This document shows positions 43,140 through 56,800 of a DNA stretch of 64,000 bases, in pieces; position 1 is the first letter of the stretch; each line of letters starts with the position of its first letter. Origin of the DNA: Auanema rhodensis (Eukaryota > Nematoda > Chromadorea > Rhabditida > Rhabditidae); contig OZ059895.1 in NCBI GenBank assembly GCA_964057225.1, positions 20,532,688-20,596,687 on the forward strand. Reading direction: 5' to 3'. The position numbers were made by a program, and so were the translations under genes. The notes under the pieces are model-generated. The model saw only the letters and a program-made list of their open reading frames with translations, was not told the origin of the DNA and made no database searches.

Positions 43140-46100
43140 ATGCGGTTTTCATAATTAGATTCCCCATTTCCATATTAGTCTAAAAACAAATTTTTAGTAA
43201 TATTGGTGCATGGTAACCATGACTTTGAAATTTACGTGAACTTTAATTTATGCTAATTAAGTGTACACATGATGTGCACTTGGTATGTAACTCGCTTCAC
43301 GTGAAAGATGAAGAGATGCGGTTTTCAAAATTAGATTCCCCATGTCCATATTAGTCTAAAAACAAATTTTTATTAATATTGGTGCATGGCAACCATGACT
43401 TTAAAATTTACGTGAACTTTAATTTATGCTAATTAAGTGTACACATGATGTGCACTTGGTATGTAACTCGTTTCACGTCAAAGATAAAGAGATGCGGTTT
43501 TCAAAATTGGATTCCCCATGTCCATATTAGTCTAAAAACAAATTTTTATTAATATTGGTGCATGGTAACTATGACTTTGAAATTTACGTGAACTTTAATT
43601 TATGCTAATTAAGTGTACACATGATGTGCACTTGGTATGTAACTCGCTTCACGTGAAAGATGAAGAGATGCGGTTTTCAAAATTAGATTCCCCATGTCCA
43701 TATTAGTCTAAAAACAAATTTTTATTAATATTGTTGCATGGCAACCATGACTTTAAAATTTACGTGAACTTTAATTTATGCTAATTAAGTGTACACATGA
43801 TGTGCACTTGGTATGTAACTCGCTTCACGTGAAAGATAAAGAGATGCGGTTTTCAAAATAGATTCCCCATTTCCATATTAGTCTAAAAACAAATTTTTAT
43901 TGATATTGGTGCATGGCAACCATGACTTTAAAATTTACGTGAACTTTAATTTATGCTAATTAAGTGTACACATGATGTGCACTTGGTATGGAACTCGCTT
44001 CACGTCAAAGATAAAGAGAAGAGGTTTTCAAAATAAGATTCCCCATGTCAATATTAGTCTAAAAACAAATTTTTATTAATATTGGTGCATGGTAACCATG
44101 ACTTTGAAATTTACGTGAACTTTAATTTATGCTAATTAAGTGTACACATGATGTGCGCTTGGTATGTAACTCGCTTCACGTGAAAGATAAAGAGATGCGG
44201 TTTTCATAATTAGATTCCTCATTTCCATATTAGTCTAAAAACAAATTTTTATTAATATTGGTGCATGGTAACCATGACTTTGAAATTTACGTGAACTTTA
44301 ATTTATGCTAATTAAGTGTACACATGATGTGCACTTGGTATGTAACTCGCTTCACGTGAAAGATGAAGAGATGCGGTTTTCAAAATTAGATTCCCCATGT
44401 CCATATTAGTCTAAAAACAAATTTTTATTAATATTGGTGCATGGTAACCATGACTTTGAAATTTACGTGAACTTTAATTTATGCTAATTAAGTGTACACA
44501 TGATGTGCACTTGGTATGTAACTCGCTTCACGTGAAAGATAAAGAGATGCGGTTTTCCAAATTAGATTTCGCATGTCCATATTAGTCTAAAAACAAATTT
44601 TTATTGATATTGGTGCATGGTAACCATGACTTTGAAATTTACGTGAACTTTAATTTATGCTAATTAAGTGTACACATGATGTGCACTCGGTATGTAACTC
44701 GCTTCACGTGAAAGATGAAGAGATGCGGTTTTCAAAATTAGATTCCTCATGTCCATATTAGTCTAAAAACAAATTTTTATTAATATTGTTGCATGGCAAC
44801 CATGACTTTAAAATTTACGTGAACTTTAATTTATGCTAATTAAGTGTACACATGATGTGCACTTGGTATGTAACTCGCTTCACGTGAAAGATAAAGAGAT
44901 GCGGTTTTCAAAATAGATTCCCCATTTCCATATTAGTCTAAAAACAAATTTTTATTGATATTGGTGCATGGCAACCATGACTTTAAAATTTACGTGAACT
45001 TTAATTTATGCTAATTAAGTGTACACATGATGTGCACTTGGTATGTAACTCGCTTCACGTGAAAGATGAAGAGATGCGGTTTTCAAAATTAGATTCCCCA
45101 TGTCCATATTAGTCTAAAAACAAATTTTTATTGATATTGGTGCATGGTAACCATGACTTTGAAATTTACGTGAACTTTAATTTATGCTAATTAAGTGTAC
45201 ACATGATGTGCGCTTGGTATGTAACTCGCTTCACGTGAAAGATAAAGAGATGCGGTTTTCATAATTAGATTCCCCATTTCCATATTAGTCTAAAAACAAA
45301 TTTTTAGTAATATTGGTGCATGGTAACCATGACTTTGAAATTTACGTGAACTTTAATTTATGCTAATTAAGTGTACACATGATGTGCACTTGGTATGTAA
45401 CTCGCTTCACGTGAAAGATGAAGAGATGCGGTTTTCAAAATTAGATTCCCCATGTCCATATTAGTCTAAAAACAAATTTTTATTAATATTGGTGCATGGC
45501 AACCATGACTTTAAAATTTACGTGAACTTTAATTTATGCTAATTAAGTGTACACATGATGTGCACTTGGTATGTAACTCGTTTCACGTCAAAGATAAAGA
45601 GATGCGGTTTTCAAAATTGGATTCCCCATGTCCATATTAGTCTAAAAACAAATTTTTATTAATATTGGTGCATGGTAACTATGACTTTGAAATTTACGTG
45701 AACTTTAATTTATGCTAATTAAGTGTACACATGATGTGCACTTGGTATGTAACTCGCTTCACGTGAAAGATGAAGAGATGCGGTTTTCAAAATTAGATTC
45801 CCCATGTCCATATTAGTCTAAAAACAAATTTTTATTAATATTGTTGCATGGCAACCATGACTTTAAAATTTACGTGAACTTTAATTTATGCTAATTAAGT
45901 GTACACATGATGTGCACTTGGTATGTAACTCGCTTCACGTGAAAGATAAAGAGATGCGGTTTTCAAAATAGATTCCCCATTTCCATATTAGTCTAAAAAC
46001 AAATTTTTATTGATATTGGTGCATGGCAACCATGACTTTAAAATTTACGTGAACTTTAATTTATGCTAATTAAGTGTACACATGATGTGCACTTGGTATG

Positions 46101-46830
46101 GAACTCGCTTCACGTCAAAGATAAAGAGAAGAGGTTTTCAAAATAAGATTCCCCATGTCAATATTAGTCTAAAAACAAATTTTTATTAATATTGGTGCAT
46201 GGTAACCATGACTTTGAAATTTACGTGAACTTTAATTTATGCTAATTAAGTGTACACATGATGTGCGCTTGGTATGTAACTCGCTTCACGTGAAAGATAA
46301 AGAGATGCGGTTTTCATAATTAGATTCCTCATTTCCATATTAGTCTAAAAACAAATTTTTATTAATATTGGTGCATGGTAACCATGACTTTGAAATTTAC
46401 GTGAACTTTAATTTATGCTAATTAAGTGTACACATGATGTGCACTTGGTATGTAACTCGCTTCACGTGAAAGATGAAGAGATGCGGTTTTCAAAATTAGA
46501 TTCCCCATGTCCATATTAGTCTAAAAACAAATTTTTATTAATATTGGTGCATGGTAACCATGACTTTGAAATTTACGTGAACTTTAATTTATGCTAATTA
46601 AGTGTACACATGATGTGCACTTGGTATGTAACTCGCTTCACGTGAAAGATAAAGAGATGCGGTTTTCCAAATTAGATTTCGCATGTCCATATTAGTCTAA
46701 AAACAAATTTTTATTGATATTGGTGCATGGTAACCATGACTTTGAAATTTACGTGAACTTTAATTTATGCTAATTAAGTGTACACATGATGTGCACTCGG
46801 TATGTAACTCGCTTCACGTGAAAGATGAAG
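43140..46830 (+). repeat. Twelve-monomer tandem duplication (offset 2,110 bp)
   Basis: TTTTCATAATTAGATTCCCC with TTTTTAGTAATATT occurs at about 43,148 and 45,258, GGTATGGAACTCGC at about 43,986 and 46,096, and TAATATTGTTGCATGG at 43,726 and 45,836, all 2,110 bp apart. A third TAATATTGTT at 44,781 marks the duplication joint, 1,055 bp (six monomers less one base) from the first. Confidence 0.82.
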
Positions 46831-47119
46831 AGATGCGGTTTTCAAAATTAGATTCCTCATGTCCATATTAGTCTAAAAACAAATTTTTATTGATATTGGT
46901 GCATGGTAACCATGACTTTGAAATTTACGTGAACTTTAATTTATGCTAATTAAGTGTACACATGATGTGCACTCGGTATGTAACTCGCTTCACGTGAAAG
47001 ATGAAGAGATGCGGTTTTCAAAATTAGATTCCTCATGTCCATATTAGTCTAAAAACGAATTTTTATTGATATTGGTGCATGGTAACCATGACTTTGAAAT
47101 TTACGTGAACTTTAATTTA

Positions 47120-50100
47120 TGCTTATTAAGTGTACACGTGATGTGCACTTGGTATGTAACTCGCTTCACGTGAAATATAAAGGGATGCGGTTTTCAAAAT
47201 TAGATTCCCCATGTCCATATTAGTCTAAAAACAAATTTTTATTAATATTGGTGCATGGTAACCATGACTTTAAAATTTACGTGAACTTTAATTTATGCTA
47301 ATTAAGTGTACACATGATGTGGACTTGGTATGTAACTCGCTTCACGTCAAAGATAAAGAGATGCGGTTTTCAAAATTAGATTCCCCATGTCCATATTAGT
47401 CTAAAAACAAATTTTTATTGATATTGGTGCATGGTAACCATGACTTTGAAATTAACGTGAACTTTAATTTATGCTAATTAAGTGTACACATGATGTGCAC
47501 TTGGTATGTAACTCGCTTCACGTCAAAGATAAAGAGATGCGGTTTTTAAAATTAGATTCCCCATGTCCATATTAGTCTAAAAACAAATTTTTATTAATAT
47601 TGGTGCATGGTAACCATGACTTTGAAATTTACGTGAACTTTAATTTATGCTAATTAAGTGTACACGTGATGTGCACTTGGTATGTAACTCGCTTCACGTG
47701 AAAGATAAAGAGATGCGGTTTTCAAAATTAGATTCCCCATGTCCATATTAGTCTAAACACAAATTTTTATTGATATTGGTGCATGGTAACCATGACTTTG
47801 AAATTTACGTGAACTTTAATTTATGCTAATTAAGTGTACACGTGATGTGCTCTTGGTATGTAACTCGCTTCACGTGAAAGATAAAGAGATGCGGTTTTCA
47901 AAATTAGATTCCCCATTTCCATATTAGTCAAAAAACAAATTTTTATTGATATTGGTGCATGGCAACCATGACTTTAAAATTTACGTGAACTTTAATTTAT
48001 GCTAATTAAGTGTACACATGATGTGCACTTGGTATGTAACTCGCTTCACGTCAAAGATAAAGAGATGCGGTTTTCAAAATTAGATTCCCCATGTCCATAT
48101 TAGTCTAAAAACAAATTTTTATTAATATTGGTGCATGGTAACCATGACTTTGAAATTTACGTGAACTTTAATTTATGCTAATTAAGTGTACACATGATGT
48201 GCGCTTGGTATGTAACTCGCTTCACGTGAAAGATAAAGAGATGCGGTTTTCAAAATTAGATTCCCCATTTCCATATTAGTCTAAAAACAAATTTTTATTG
48301 ATATTGGTGCATGGCAACCATGACTTTAAAATTTACGTGAACTTTAATTTATGCTAATTAAGTGTACACATGATGTGCACTTGGTATGTAACTCGTTTCA
48401 CGTCAAAGATAAAGAGATGCGGTTTTCAAAATTGGATTCCCCATGTCCATATTAGTCTAAAAACAAATTTTTATTAATATTGATGCATGGTAACCATGAC
48501 TTTGAAATTTACGTGAACTTTAATTTATGCTAATTAAGTGTACACATGATGTGCACTTGGTATGTAACTCGCTTCACGTGAAATATAAAGGGATGCGGTT
48601 TTCAAAATTAGATTCCCCATGTCCATATTAGTCTAAACACAAATTTTTATTGATATTGGTGCATGGTAACCATGACTTTGAAATTTACGTGAACTTTAAT
48701 TTATGCTAATTAAGTGTACACGTGATGTGCACTTGGTATGTAACTCGCTTCACGTGAAAGATAAAGAGATGCGGTTTTCAAAATTAGATTCCCCATTTCC
48801 ATATTAGTCAAAAAACAAATTTTTATTGATATTGGTGCATGGCAACCATGACTTTAAAATTTACGTGAACTTTAATTTATGCTAATTAAGTGTACACATG
48901 ATGTGCACTTGGTATGTAACTCGCTTCACGTCAAAGATAAAGAGATGCGGTTTTCAAAATTAGATTCCCCATGTCCATATTAGTCTAAAAACAAATTTTT
49001 ATTAATATTGGTGCATGGTAACCATGACTTTGAAATTTACGTGAACTTTAATTTATGCTGATTAAGTGTACACATGATGTGCGCTTGGTATGTAACTCGC
49101 TTCACGTGAAAGATAAAGAGATGCGGTTTTCAAAATTAGATTCCCCATTTCCATATTAGTCTAAAAACAAATTTTTATTGATATTGGTGCATGGCAACCA
49201 TGACTTTAAAATTTACGTGAACTTTAATTTATGCTAATTAAGTGTACACATGATGTGCACTTGGTATGTAACTCGTTTCACGTCAAAGATAAAGAGATGC
49301 GGTTTTTAAAATTGGATTCCCCATGTCCATATTAGTCTAAAAACAAATTTTTATTAATATTGATGCATGGTAACCATGACTTTGAAATTTACGTGAACTT
49401 TAATTTATGCTAATTAAGTGTACACATGATGTGCACTTGGTATGTAACTCGCTTCACGTCAAAGATAAAGAGATGCGGTTTTCAAAATTAGATTCCCCAT
49501 GTCCATATTAGTCTAAAAACAAATTTTTATTGATATTGGTGCTTGGTAACCATGACTTTGAAATTTACGTGAACTTTAATTTATGCTAATTAAGTGTACA
49601 CATGATGTGCGCTTGGTATGTAACTCGCTTCACGTCAAAGATAAAGAGATGCGGTTTTCAAAATTAGATTCCCCATGTCCATATTAGTCTAAAAACAAAT
49701 TTTTATTGATATTGGTGCATGGTAACCATGACTTTGAAATTTACGTGAACTTTAATTTATGCTAATTAAGTGTACACATGATGTGCACTTGGTATGTAAC
49801 TCGCTTCACGTCAAAGATAAAGAGATGCGGTTTTCAAAATTAGATTCCCCATTTCCATATTAGTCAAAAAACAAATTTTTATTGATATTGGTGCATGGCA
49901 ACCATGACTTTAAAATTTACGTGAACTTTAATTTATGCTAATTAAGTGTACACATGATGTGCACTTGGTATGTAACTCGCTTCACGTCAAAGATAAAGAG
50001 ATGCGGTTTTCAAAATTAGATTCCCCATGTCCATATTAGTCTAAAAACAAATTTTTATTAATATTGGTGCATGGTAACCATGACTTTGAAATTTACGTGA

Positions 50101-52200
50101 ACTTTAATTTATGCTGATTAAGTGTACACATGAGGTGCGCTTGGTATGTAACTCGCTTCACGTGAAAGATAAAGAGATGCGGTTTTCAAAATTAGATTCC
50201 CCATTTCCATATTAGTCTAAAAACAAATTTTTATTGATATTGGTGCATGGCAACCATGACTTTAAAATTTACGTGAACTTTAATTTATGCTAATTAAGTG
50301 TACACATGATGTGCACTTGGTATGTAACTCGTTTCACGTCAAAGATAAAGAGATGCGGTTTTTAAAATTGGATTCCCCATGTCCATATTAGTCTAAAAAC
50401 AAATTTTTATTAATATTGATGCATGGTAACCATGACTTTGAAATTTACGTGAACTTTAATTTATGCTAATTAAGTGTACACATGATGTGCACTTGGTATG
50501 TAACTCGCTTCACGTCAAAGATAAAGAGATGCGGTTTTCAAAATTAGATTCCCCATGTCCATATTAGTCTAAAAACAAATTTTTATTGATATTGGTGCTT
50601 GGTAACCATGACTTTGAAATTTACGTGAACTTTAATTTATGCTAATTAAGTGTACACATGATGTGCGCTTGGTATGTAACTCGCTTCACGTCAAAGATAA
50701 AGAGATGCGGTTTTCAAAATTAGATTCCCCATGTCCATATTAGTCTAAAAACAAATTTTTATTGATATTGGTGCATGGTAACCATGACTTTGAAATTTAC
50801 GTGAACTTTAATTTATGCTAATTAAGTGTACACATGATGTGCACTTGGTATGTAACTCGCTTCACGTCAAAGATAAAGAGATGCGGTTTCCAAAATTAGA
50901 TTCCCCATGTCTATATTAGTCTAAAAACATATTTTTATTAATACTGGTGCATGGTAACCATGACTTTGAAATTTACGTGAACTTTAATTTATGCTAATTA
51001 AGTGTACACGTGATGTGCACTTGGTATGTAACTCGCTTCACGTGAAAGATAAAGAGATGCGGTTTTCAAAATTAGATTCCCCATGTCCATATTAGTCTAA
51101 ACACAAATTTTTATTGATATTGGTGCATGGTAACCATGACTTTGGAATTTACGTGAACTTTAATTTATGCTAATTAAGTGTACACGTGATGTGCACTTGG
51201 TATGTAACTCGCTTCACGTGAAAGATAAAGAGATGCGGTTTTCAAAATTAGATTCCCCATTTCCATATTAGTCTAAAAACAAATTTTTATTGATATTGGT
51301 GCATGGCAACCATGACTTTAAAATTTACGTGAACTTTAATTTATGCTAATTAAGTGTACACATGATGTGCACTTGGTATGTAACTCGTTTCACGTCAAAG
51401 ATAAAGAGATGCGGTTTTCAAAATTGGATTCCCCATGTCCATATTAGTCTAAAAACAAATTTTTATTAATATTGGTGCATGGTAACCATGACTTTGAAAT
51501 TTACGTGAACTTTAATTTATGCTAATTAAGTGTACACATGATGTGCGCTTGGTATGTAACTCGCTTCACGTGAAAGATAAAGAGATGCGGTTTTCAAAAT
51601 TAGATTCCCCATTTCCATATTAGTCTAAAAACAAATTTTTATTGATATTGGTGCATGGCAACCATGACTTTAAAATTTACGTGAACTTTAATTTATGCTA
51701 ATTAAGTGTACACATGATGTGCACTTGGTATGTAACTCGTTTCACATCAAAGATAAAGAGATGCGGTTTTCAAAATTGGATTCCCCATGTCCATATTAGT
51801 CTTAAAACAAATTTTTATTAATATTGGTGCATGGTAACCATGACTTTGAAATTTACGTGAACTTTAATTTATGCTAATTAAGTGTACACATGATGTGCAC
51901 TTGGTATGTAACTCGCTTCACGTGAAAGATGAAGAGATGCGGTTTTCAAAATTAGATTCCCCATATCCATATTAGTCTAAAAACAAATTTTCATTGATAT
52001 TGGTGCATGGTAACCATGACTTTGAAATTTACGTGAACTTTAATTTATGCTAATTAAATGTACACGTGATGTGCACTTGGTATGTAACTCGCTTCACGTC
52101 AAAGATAAAGAGATGAGGTTTTCAAAATTAGATTCCCCATGTCCATATTAGTCTAAAAACAAATTTTTATTAATATTGGTGCATGGTAACCATGACTTTG
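47120..52200 (+). repeat. Forward arm with a mirrored copy inside the inverted block
   Basis: Rare markers in order: GCTTATTAAG (about 47,121), GATGTGGACT (47,316), GAAATTAACG (about 47,451), GGTTTTTAAAATT (about 47,541), GTGCTCTTGG (about 47,849), AGTCAAAAAAC (about 47,927), GCTGATTAAG (about 49,057 and 50,113), GGTGCTTGG (about 49,541 and 50,596), TACTGGTGC (about 50,943), TTTGGAATTT (about 51,143), GTCTTAAAAC (about 51,800), TTTTCATTGATA (about 51,989), TAAATGTACACG (about 52,057) and GATGAGG (about 52,115). Each has a reverse-complement partner in the same mirrored order at 56.97-61.08 kb. Confidence 0.85.
49050..50660 (+). repeat. Six-monomer tandem duplication absent from the mirrored copy (offset 1,056 bp)
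   Basis: TGCTGATT occurs at 49,056 and 50,112, GGTTTTTAAAATTGG near 49,303 and 50,360, and GGTGCTTGG near 49,541 and 50,596, each 1,055-1,056 bp apart. The reverse-strand partner region has a single copy of each (near 59,151, 58,901 and 58,491), although it has one extra monomer of its own between them. The simplest reading is that this duplication arose after the two arms separated; loss from the inverted arm is the alternative. Confidence 0.75.
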
Positions 52201-53826
52201 AAATTTACGTGAACTTTAATTTATGCTAATTAAGTGTACACATGATGTGCGCTTGGTATGTAACTCGCTTCACGTGAAAGATAAAGAGATGCGGTTTTCA
52301 AAATTAGATTCCCCATTTCCATATTAGTCTAAAAACAAATTTTTATTGATATTGGTGCATGGCAACCATGACTTTAAAATTTACGTGAACTTTAATTTAT
52401 GCTAATTAAGTGTACACATGATGTGCACTTGGTATGTAACTCGCTTCACGTGAAAGATAAAGAGATGCGGTTTTCAAAATAGATTCCCCATTTCCATATT
52501 AGTCTAAAAACAAATTTTTATTGATATTGGTGCATGGCAACCATGACTTTAAAATTTACGTGAACTTTAATTTATGCTAATTAAGTGTACACATGATGTG
52601 CACTTGGTATGGAACTCGCTTCACGTCAAAGATAAAGAGAAGAGGTTTTCAAAATAAGATTCCCCATGTCAATATTAGTCTAAAAACAAATTTTTATTAA
52701 TATTGGTGCATGGTAACCATGACTTTGAAATTTACGTGAACTTTAATTTATGCTAATTAAGTGTACACATGATGTGCGCTTGGTATGTAACTCGCTTCAC
52801 GTGAAAGATAAAGAGATGCGGTTTTCATAATTAGATTCCTCATTTCCATATTAGTCTAAAAACAAATTTTTATTAATATTGGTGCATGGTAACCATGACT
52901 TTGAAATTTACGTGAACTTTAATTTATGCTAATTAAGTGTACACATGATGTGCACTTGGTATGTAACTCGCTTCACGTGAAAGATGAAGAGATGCGGTTT
53001 TCAAAATTAGATTCCCCATGTCCATATTAGTCTAAAAACAAATTTTTATTAATATTGGTGCATGGTAACCATGACTTTGAAATTTACGTGAACTTTAATT
53101 TATGCTAATTAAGTGTACACATGATGTGCACTTGGTATGTAACTCGCTTCACGTGAAAGATAAAGAGATGCGGTTTTCCAAATTAGATTTCGCATGTCCA
53201 TATTAGTCTAAAAACAAATTTTTATTGATATTGGTGCATGGTAACCATGACTTTGAAATTTACGTGAACTTTAATTTATGCTAATTAAGTGTACACATGA
53301 TGTGCACTCGGTATGTAACTCGCTTCACGTGAAAGATGAAGAGATGCGGTTTTCAAAATTAGATTCCTCATGTCCATATTAGTCTAAAAACGAATTTTTA
53401 TTGATATTGGTGCATGGTAACCATGACTTTGAAATTTACGTGAACTTTAATTTATGCTTATTAAGTGTACACGTGATGTGCACTTGGTATGTAACTCGCT
53501 TCACGTGAAATATAAAGGGATGCGGTTTTCAAAATTAGATTCCCCATGTCCATATTAGTCTAAAAACAAATTTTTATTAATATTGGTGCATGGTAACCAT
53601 GACTTTAAAATTTACGTGAACTTTAATTTATGCTAATTAAGTGTACACATGATGTGGACTTGGTATGTAACTCGCTTCACGTCAAAGATAAAGAGATGCG
53701 GTTTTCAAAATTAGATTCCCCATGTCCATATTAGTCTAAAAACAAATTTTTATTAATATTGGTGCATGGTAACCATGACTTTAAAATTTACGTGAACTTT
53801 AATTTATGCTAATTAAGTGTACACAT

Positions 53827-53838
53827 TTATTTGATTTC
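53827..53838. other. Strand-switch junction 1 with 12-bp filler
   Basis: The forward array stops after GTGTACACAT (consensus position 167, window 53,826). Twelve bases, TTATTTGATTTC, follow, and from 53,839 the sequence ACATACCAAGTGCACATC is the reverse complement of the monomer, starting at consensus position 9. The filler does not continue either side. It loosely resembles the satellite's own TTATTGATATT tract, so it could be a templated insertion. The arms around it form an inverted repeat: GTGTACACAT ending at 53,826 pairs with ATGTGTACAC starting at 53,857, leaving a 30-bp spacer, and pairing continues monomer by monomer with few mismatches. Confidence 0.92.
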
Positions 53839-53839
53839 A

Positions 53840-56800
53840 CATACCAAGTGCACATCATGTGTACACTTAATTAGCATAAATTAAAGTTCACGTAAATTTC
53901 AAAGTCATGGTTACCATGCACCAATATTAATAAAAATTTGTTTTAAGACTAATATGGACATGGGGAATCCAATTTTGAAAACCGCATCTCTTTATCTTTG
54001 ACGTGAAACGAGTTACATACCAAGTGCACATCATGTGTACACTTAATTAGCATAAATTAAAGTTCACGTAAATTTTAAAGTCATGGTTGCCATGCACCAA
54101 TATCAATAAAAATTTGTTTTTAGACTAATATGGAAATGGGGAATCTAATTTTGAAAACCGCATCTCTTTATCTTTCACGTGAAGCGAGTTACATACCAAG
54201 CGCACATCATGTGTACACTTAATTAGCATAAATTAAAGTTCACGTAAATTTCAAAGTCATGGTTACCATGCACCAATATTAATAAAAATTTGTTTTTAGA
54301 CTAATATGGACATGGGGAATCTAATTTTGAAAACCTCATCTCTTTATCTTTGACGTGAAGCGAGTTACATACCAAGTGCACATCACGTGTACATTTAAAT
54401 AGCATAAATTAAAGTTCACGTAAATTTCAAAGTCATGGTTACCATGCACCAATATCAATGAAAATTTGTTTTTAGACTAATATGGATATGGGGAATCTAA
54501 TTTTGAAAACCGCATCTCTTCATCTTTCACGTGAAGCGAGTTACATACCAAGTGCACATCATGTGTACACTTAATTAGCATAAATTAAAGTTCACGTAAA
54601 TTTCAAAGTCATGGTTACCATGCACCAATATTAATAAAAATTTGTTTTAAGACTAATATGGACATGGGGAATCCAATTTTGAAAACCGCATCTCTTTATC
54701 TTTGACGTGAAACGAGTTACATACCAAGTGCACATCATGTGTACACTTAATTAGCATAAATTAAAGTTCACGTAAATTTTAAAGTCATGGTTGCCATGCA
54801 CCAATATCAATAAAAATTTGTTTTTAGACTAATATGGAAATGGGGAATCTAATTTTGAAAACCGCATCTCTTTATCTTTCACGTGAAGCGAGTTACATAC
54901 CAAGCGCACATCATGTGTACACTTAATTAGCATAAATTAAAGTTCACGTAAATTTCAAAGTCATGGTTACCATGCACCAATATTAATAAAAATTTGTTTT
55001 TAGACTAATATGGACATGGGGAATCCAATTTTGAAAACCGCATCTCTTTATCTTTGACGTGAAACGAGTTACATACCAAGTGCACATCATGTGTACACTT
55101 AATTAGCATAAATTAAAGTTCACGTAAATTTTAAAGTCATGGTTGCCATGCACCAATATCAATAAAAATTTGTTTTTAGACTAATATGGAAATGGGGAAT
55201 CTAATTTTGAAAACCGCATCTCTTTATCTTTCACGTGAAGCGAGTTACATACCAAGTGCACATCACGTGTACACTTAATTAGCATAAATTAAAGTTCACG
55301 TAAATTCCAAAGTCATGGTTACCATGCACCAATATCAATAAAAATTTGTGTTTAGACTAATATGGACATGGGGAATCTAATTTTGAAAACCGCATCTCTT
55401 TATCTTTCACGTGAAGCGAGTTACATACCAAGCGCACATCATGTGTACACTTAATTAGCATAAATTAAAGTTCACGTAAATTTCAAAGTCATGGTTACCA
55501 TGCACCAATATTAATAAAAATTTGTTTTTAGACTAATATGGACATGGGGAATCCAATTTTGAAAACCGCATCTCTTTATCTTTGACGTGAAACGAGTTAC
55601 ATACCAAGTGCACATCATGTGTACACTTAATTAGCATAAATTAAAGTTCACGTAAATTTTAAAGTCATGGTTGCCATGCACCAATATCAATAAAAATTTG
55701 TTTTTAGACTAATATGGAAATGGGGAATCTAATTTTGAAAACCGCATCTCTTTATCTTTCACGTGAAGCGAGTTACATACCAAGTGCACATCACGTGTAC
55801 ACTTAATTAGCATAAATTAAAGTTCACGTAAATTCCAAAGTCATGGTTACCATGCACCAATATCAATAAAAATTTGTGTTTAGACTAATATGGACATGGG
55901 AAATCTAATTTTGAAAACCGCATCTCTTTATCTTTCACGTGAAGCGAGTTACATACCAAGTGCACATCACGTGTACACTTAATTAGCATAAATTAAAGTT
56001 CACGTAAATTTCAAAGTCATGGTTACCATGCACCAGTATTAATAAAAATATGTTTTTAGACTAATATAGACATGGGGAATCTAATTTTGAAAACCGCATC
56101 TCTTTATCTTTCACGTGAAGCGAGTTACATACCAAGTGCACATCACGTGTACACTTAATTAGCATAAATTAAAGTTCACGTAAATTTCAAAGTCATGGTT
56201 ACCATGCACCAATATTAATAAAAATTTGTTTTTAGACTAATATGGACATGGGGAATCTAATTTTGAAAACCTCATCTCTTTATCTTTGACGTGAAGCGAG
56301 TTACATACCAAGTGCACATCACGTGTACATTTAATTAGCATAAATTAAAGTTCACGTAAATTTCAAAGTCATGGTTACCATGCACCAATATCAATGAAAA
56401 TTTGTTTTTAGACTAATATGGATATGGGGAATCTAATTTTGAAAACCGCATCTCTTCATCTTTCACGTGAAGCGAGTTACATACCAAGTGCACATCATGT
56501 GTACACTTAATTAGCATAAATTAAAGTTCACGTAAATTTCAAAGTCATGGTTACCATGCACCAATATTAATAAAAATTTGTTTTAAGACTAATATGGACA
56601 TGGGGAATCCAATTTTGAAAACCGCATCTCTTTATCTTTGACGTGAAACGAGTTACATACCAAGTGCACATCATGTGTACACTTAATTAGCATAAATTAA
56701 AGTTCACGTAAATTTTAAAGTCATGGTTGCCATGCACCAATATCAATAAAAATTTGTTTTTAGACTAATATGGAAATGGGGAATCTAATTTTGAAAACCG

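Larger units (their letters stand above)
45950..53760 (+). repeat. Direct copies of the segment flanking the mirrored arm (offset about 6,511/6,335 bp)
   Basis: The markers GGTATGGAACTCGC, AGAAGAGG, AAAATAAGATTCC and GATGTGGACT occur at 46.10-47.32 kb and again at 52.61-53.65 kb. GGTATGGAAC is 6,511 bp apart and GATGTGGACT 6,335 bp apart; the 176-bp difference is one extra CACTCGGTATG monomer in the first copy (46,795 and 46,971). The second copy runs to within 175 bp of the first strand switch. Confidence 0.78.
1..53826 (+). repeat. Forward-oriented 176-bp satellite array (about 306 monomers)
   Basis: Head-to-tail copies start at TTGGTATGTAACTCGC, for example at 1, 177, 353, 528, 704 and 880, so the spacing is 176 bp (175 when a monomer carries a 1-bp deletion). 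Every stretch read was satellite; no interspersed sequence, transposon, tRNA or gene was seen. Monomers differ at a modest set of recurring positions and are mostly well over 90% identical to each other. The array enters from outside the window on the left and stops at the strand switch after consensus position 167. Known of such arrays: monomers of 150-180 bp are common in eukaryotic centromeric and pericentromeric satellites. Centromere function is inference only, as nothing here shows binding of a centromeric histone. Confidence 0.98.
35676..53826 (+). repeat. Variant block A' (block-A type, right of block B)
   Basis: About 103 monomers with the same markers as block A: GATGAAGAG, TTTTCCAAATTAGATTTCGC, CAAAATAGATT, AGAAGAGG, CACTCGGTATG, AGTCAAAAAAC and GCTGATTAAG. 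The switch from block B lies between the last B marker (TTAAAACTTACGTG near 35,660) and the first A marker (GATGAAGAG near 35,741). Segments are collinear with block A at offsets of about 35,187, 35,715 and 40,990 bp. The block ends at the first strand switch. Confidence 0.8.
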
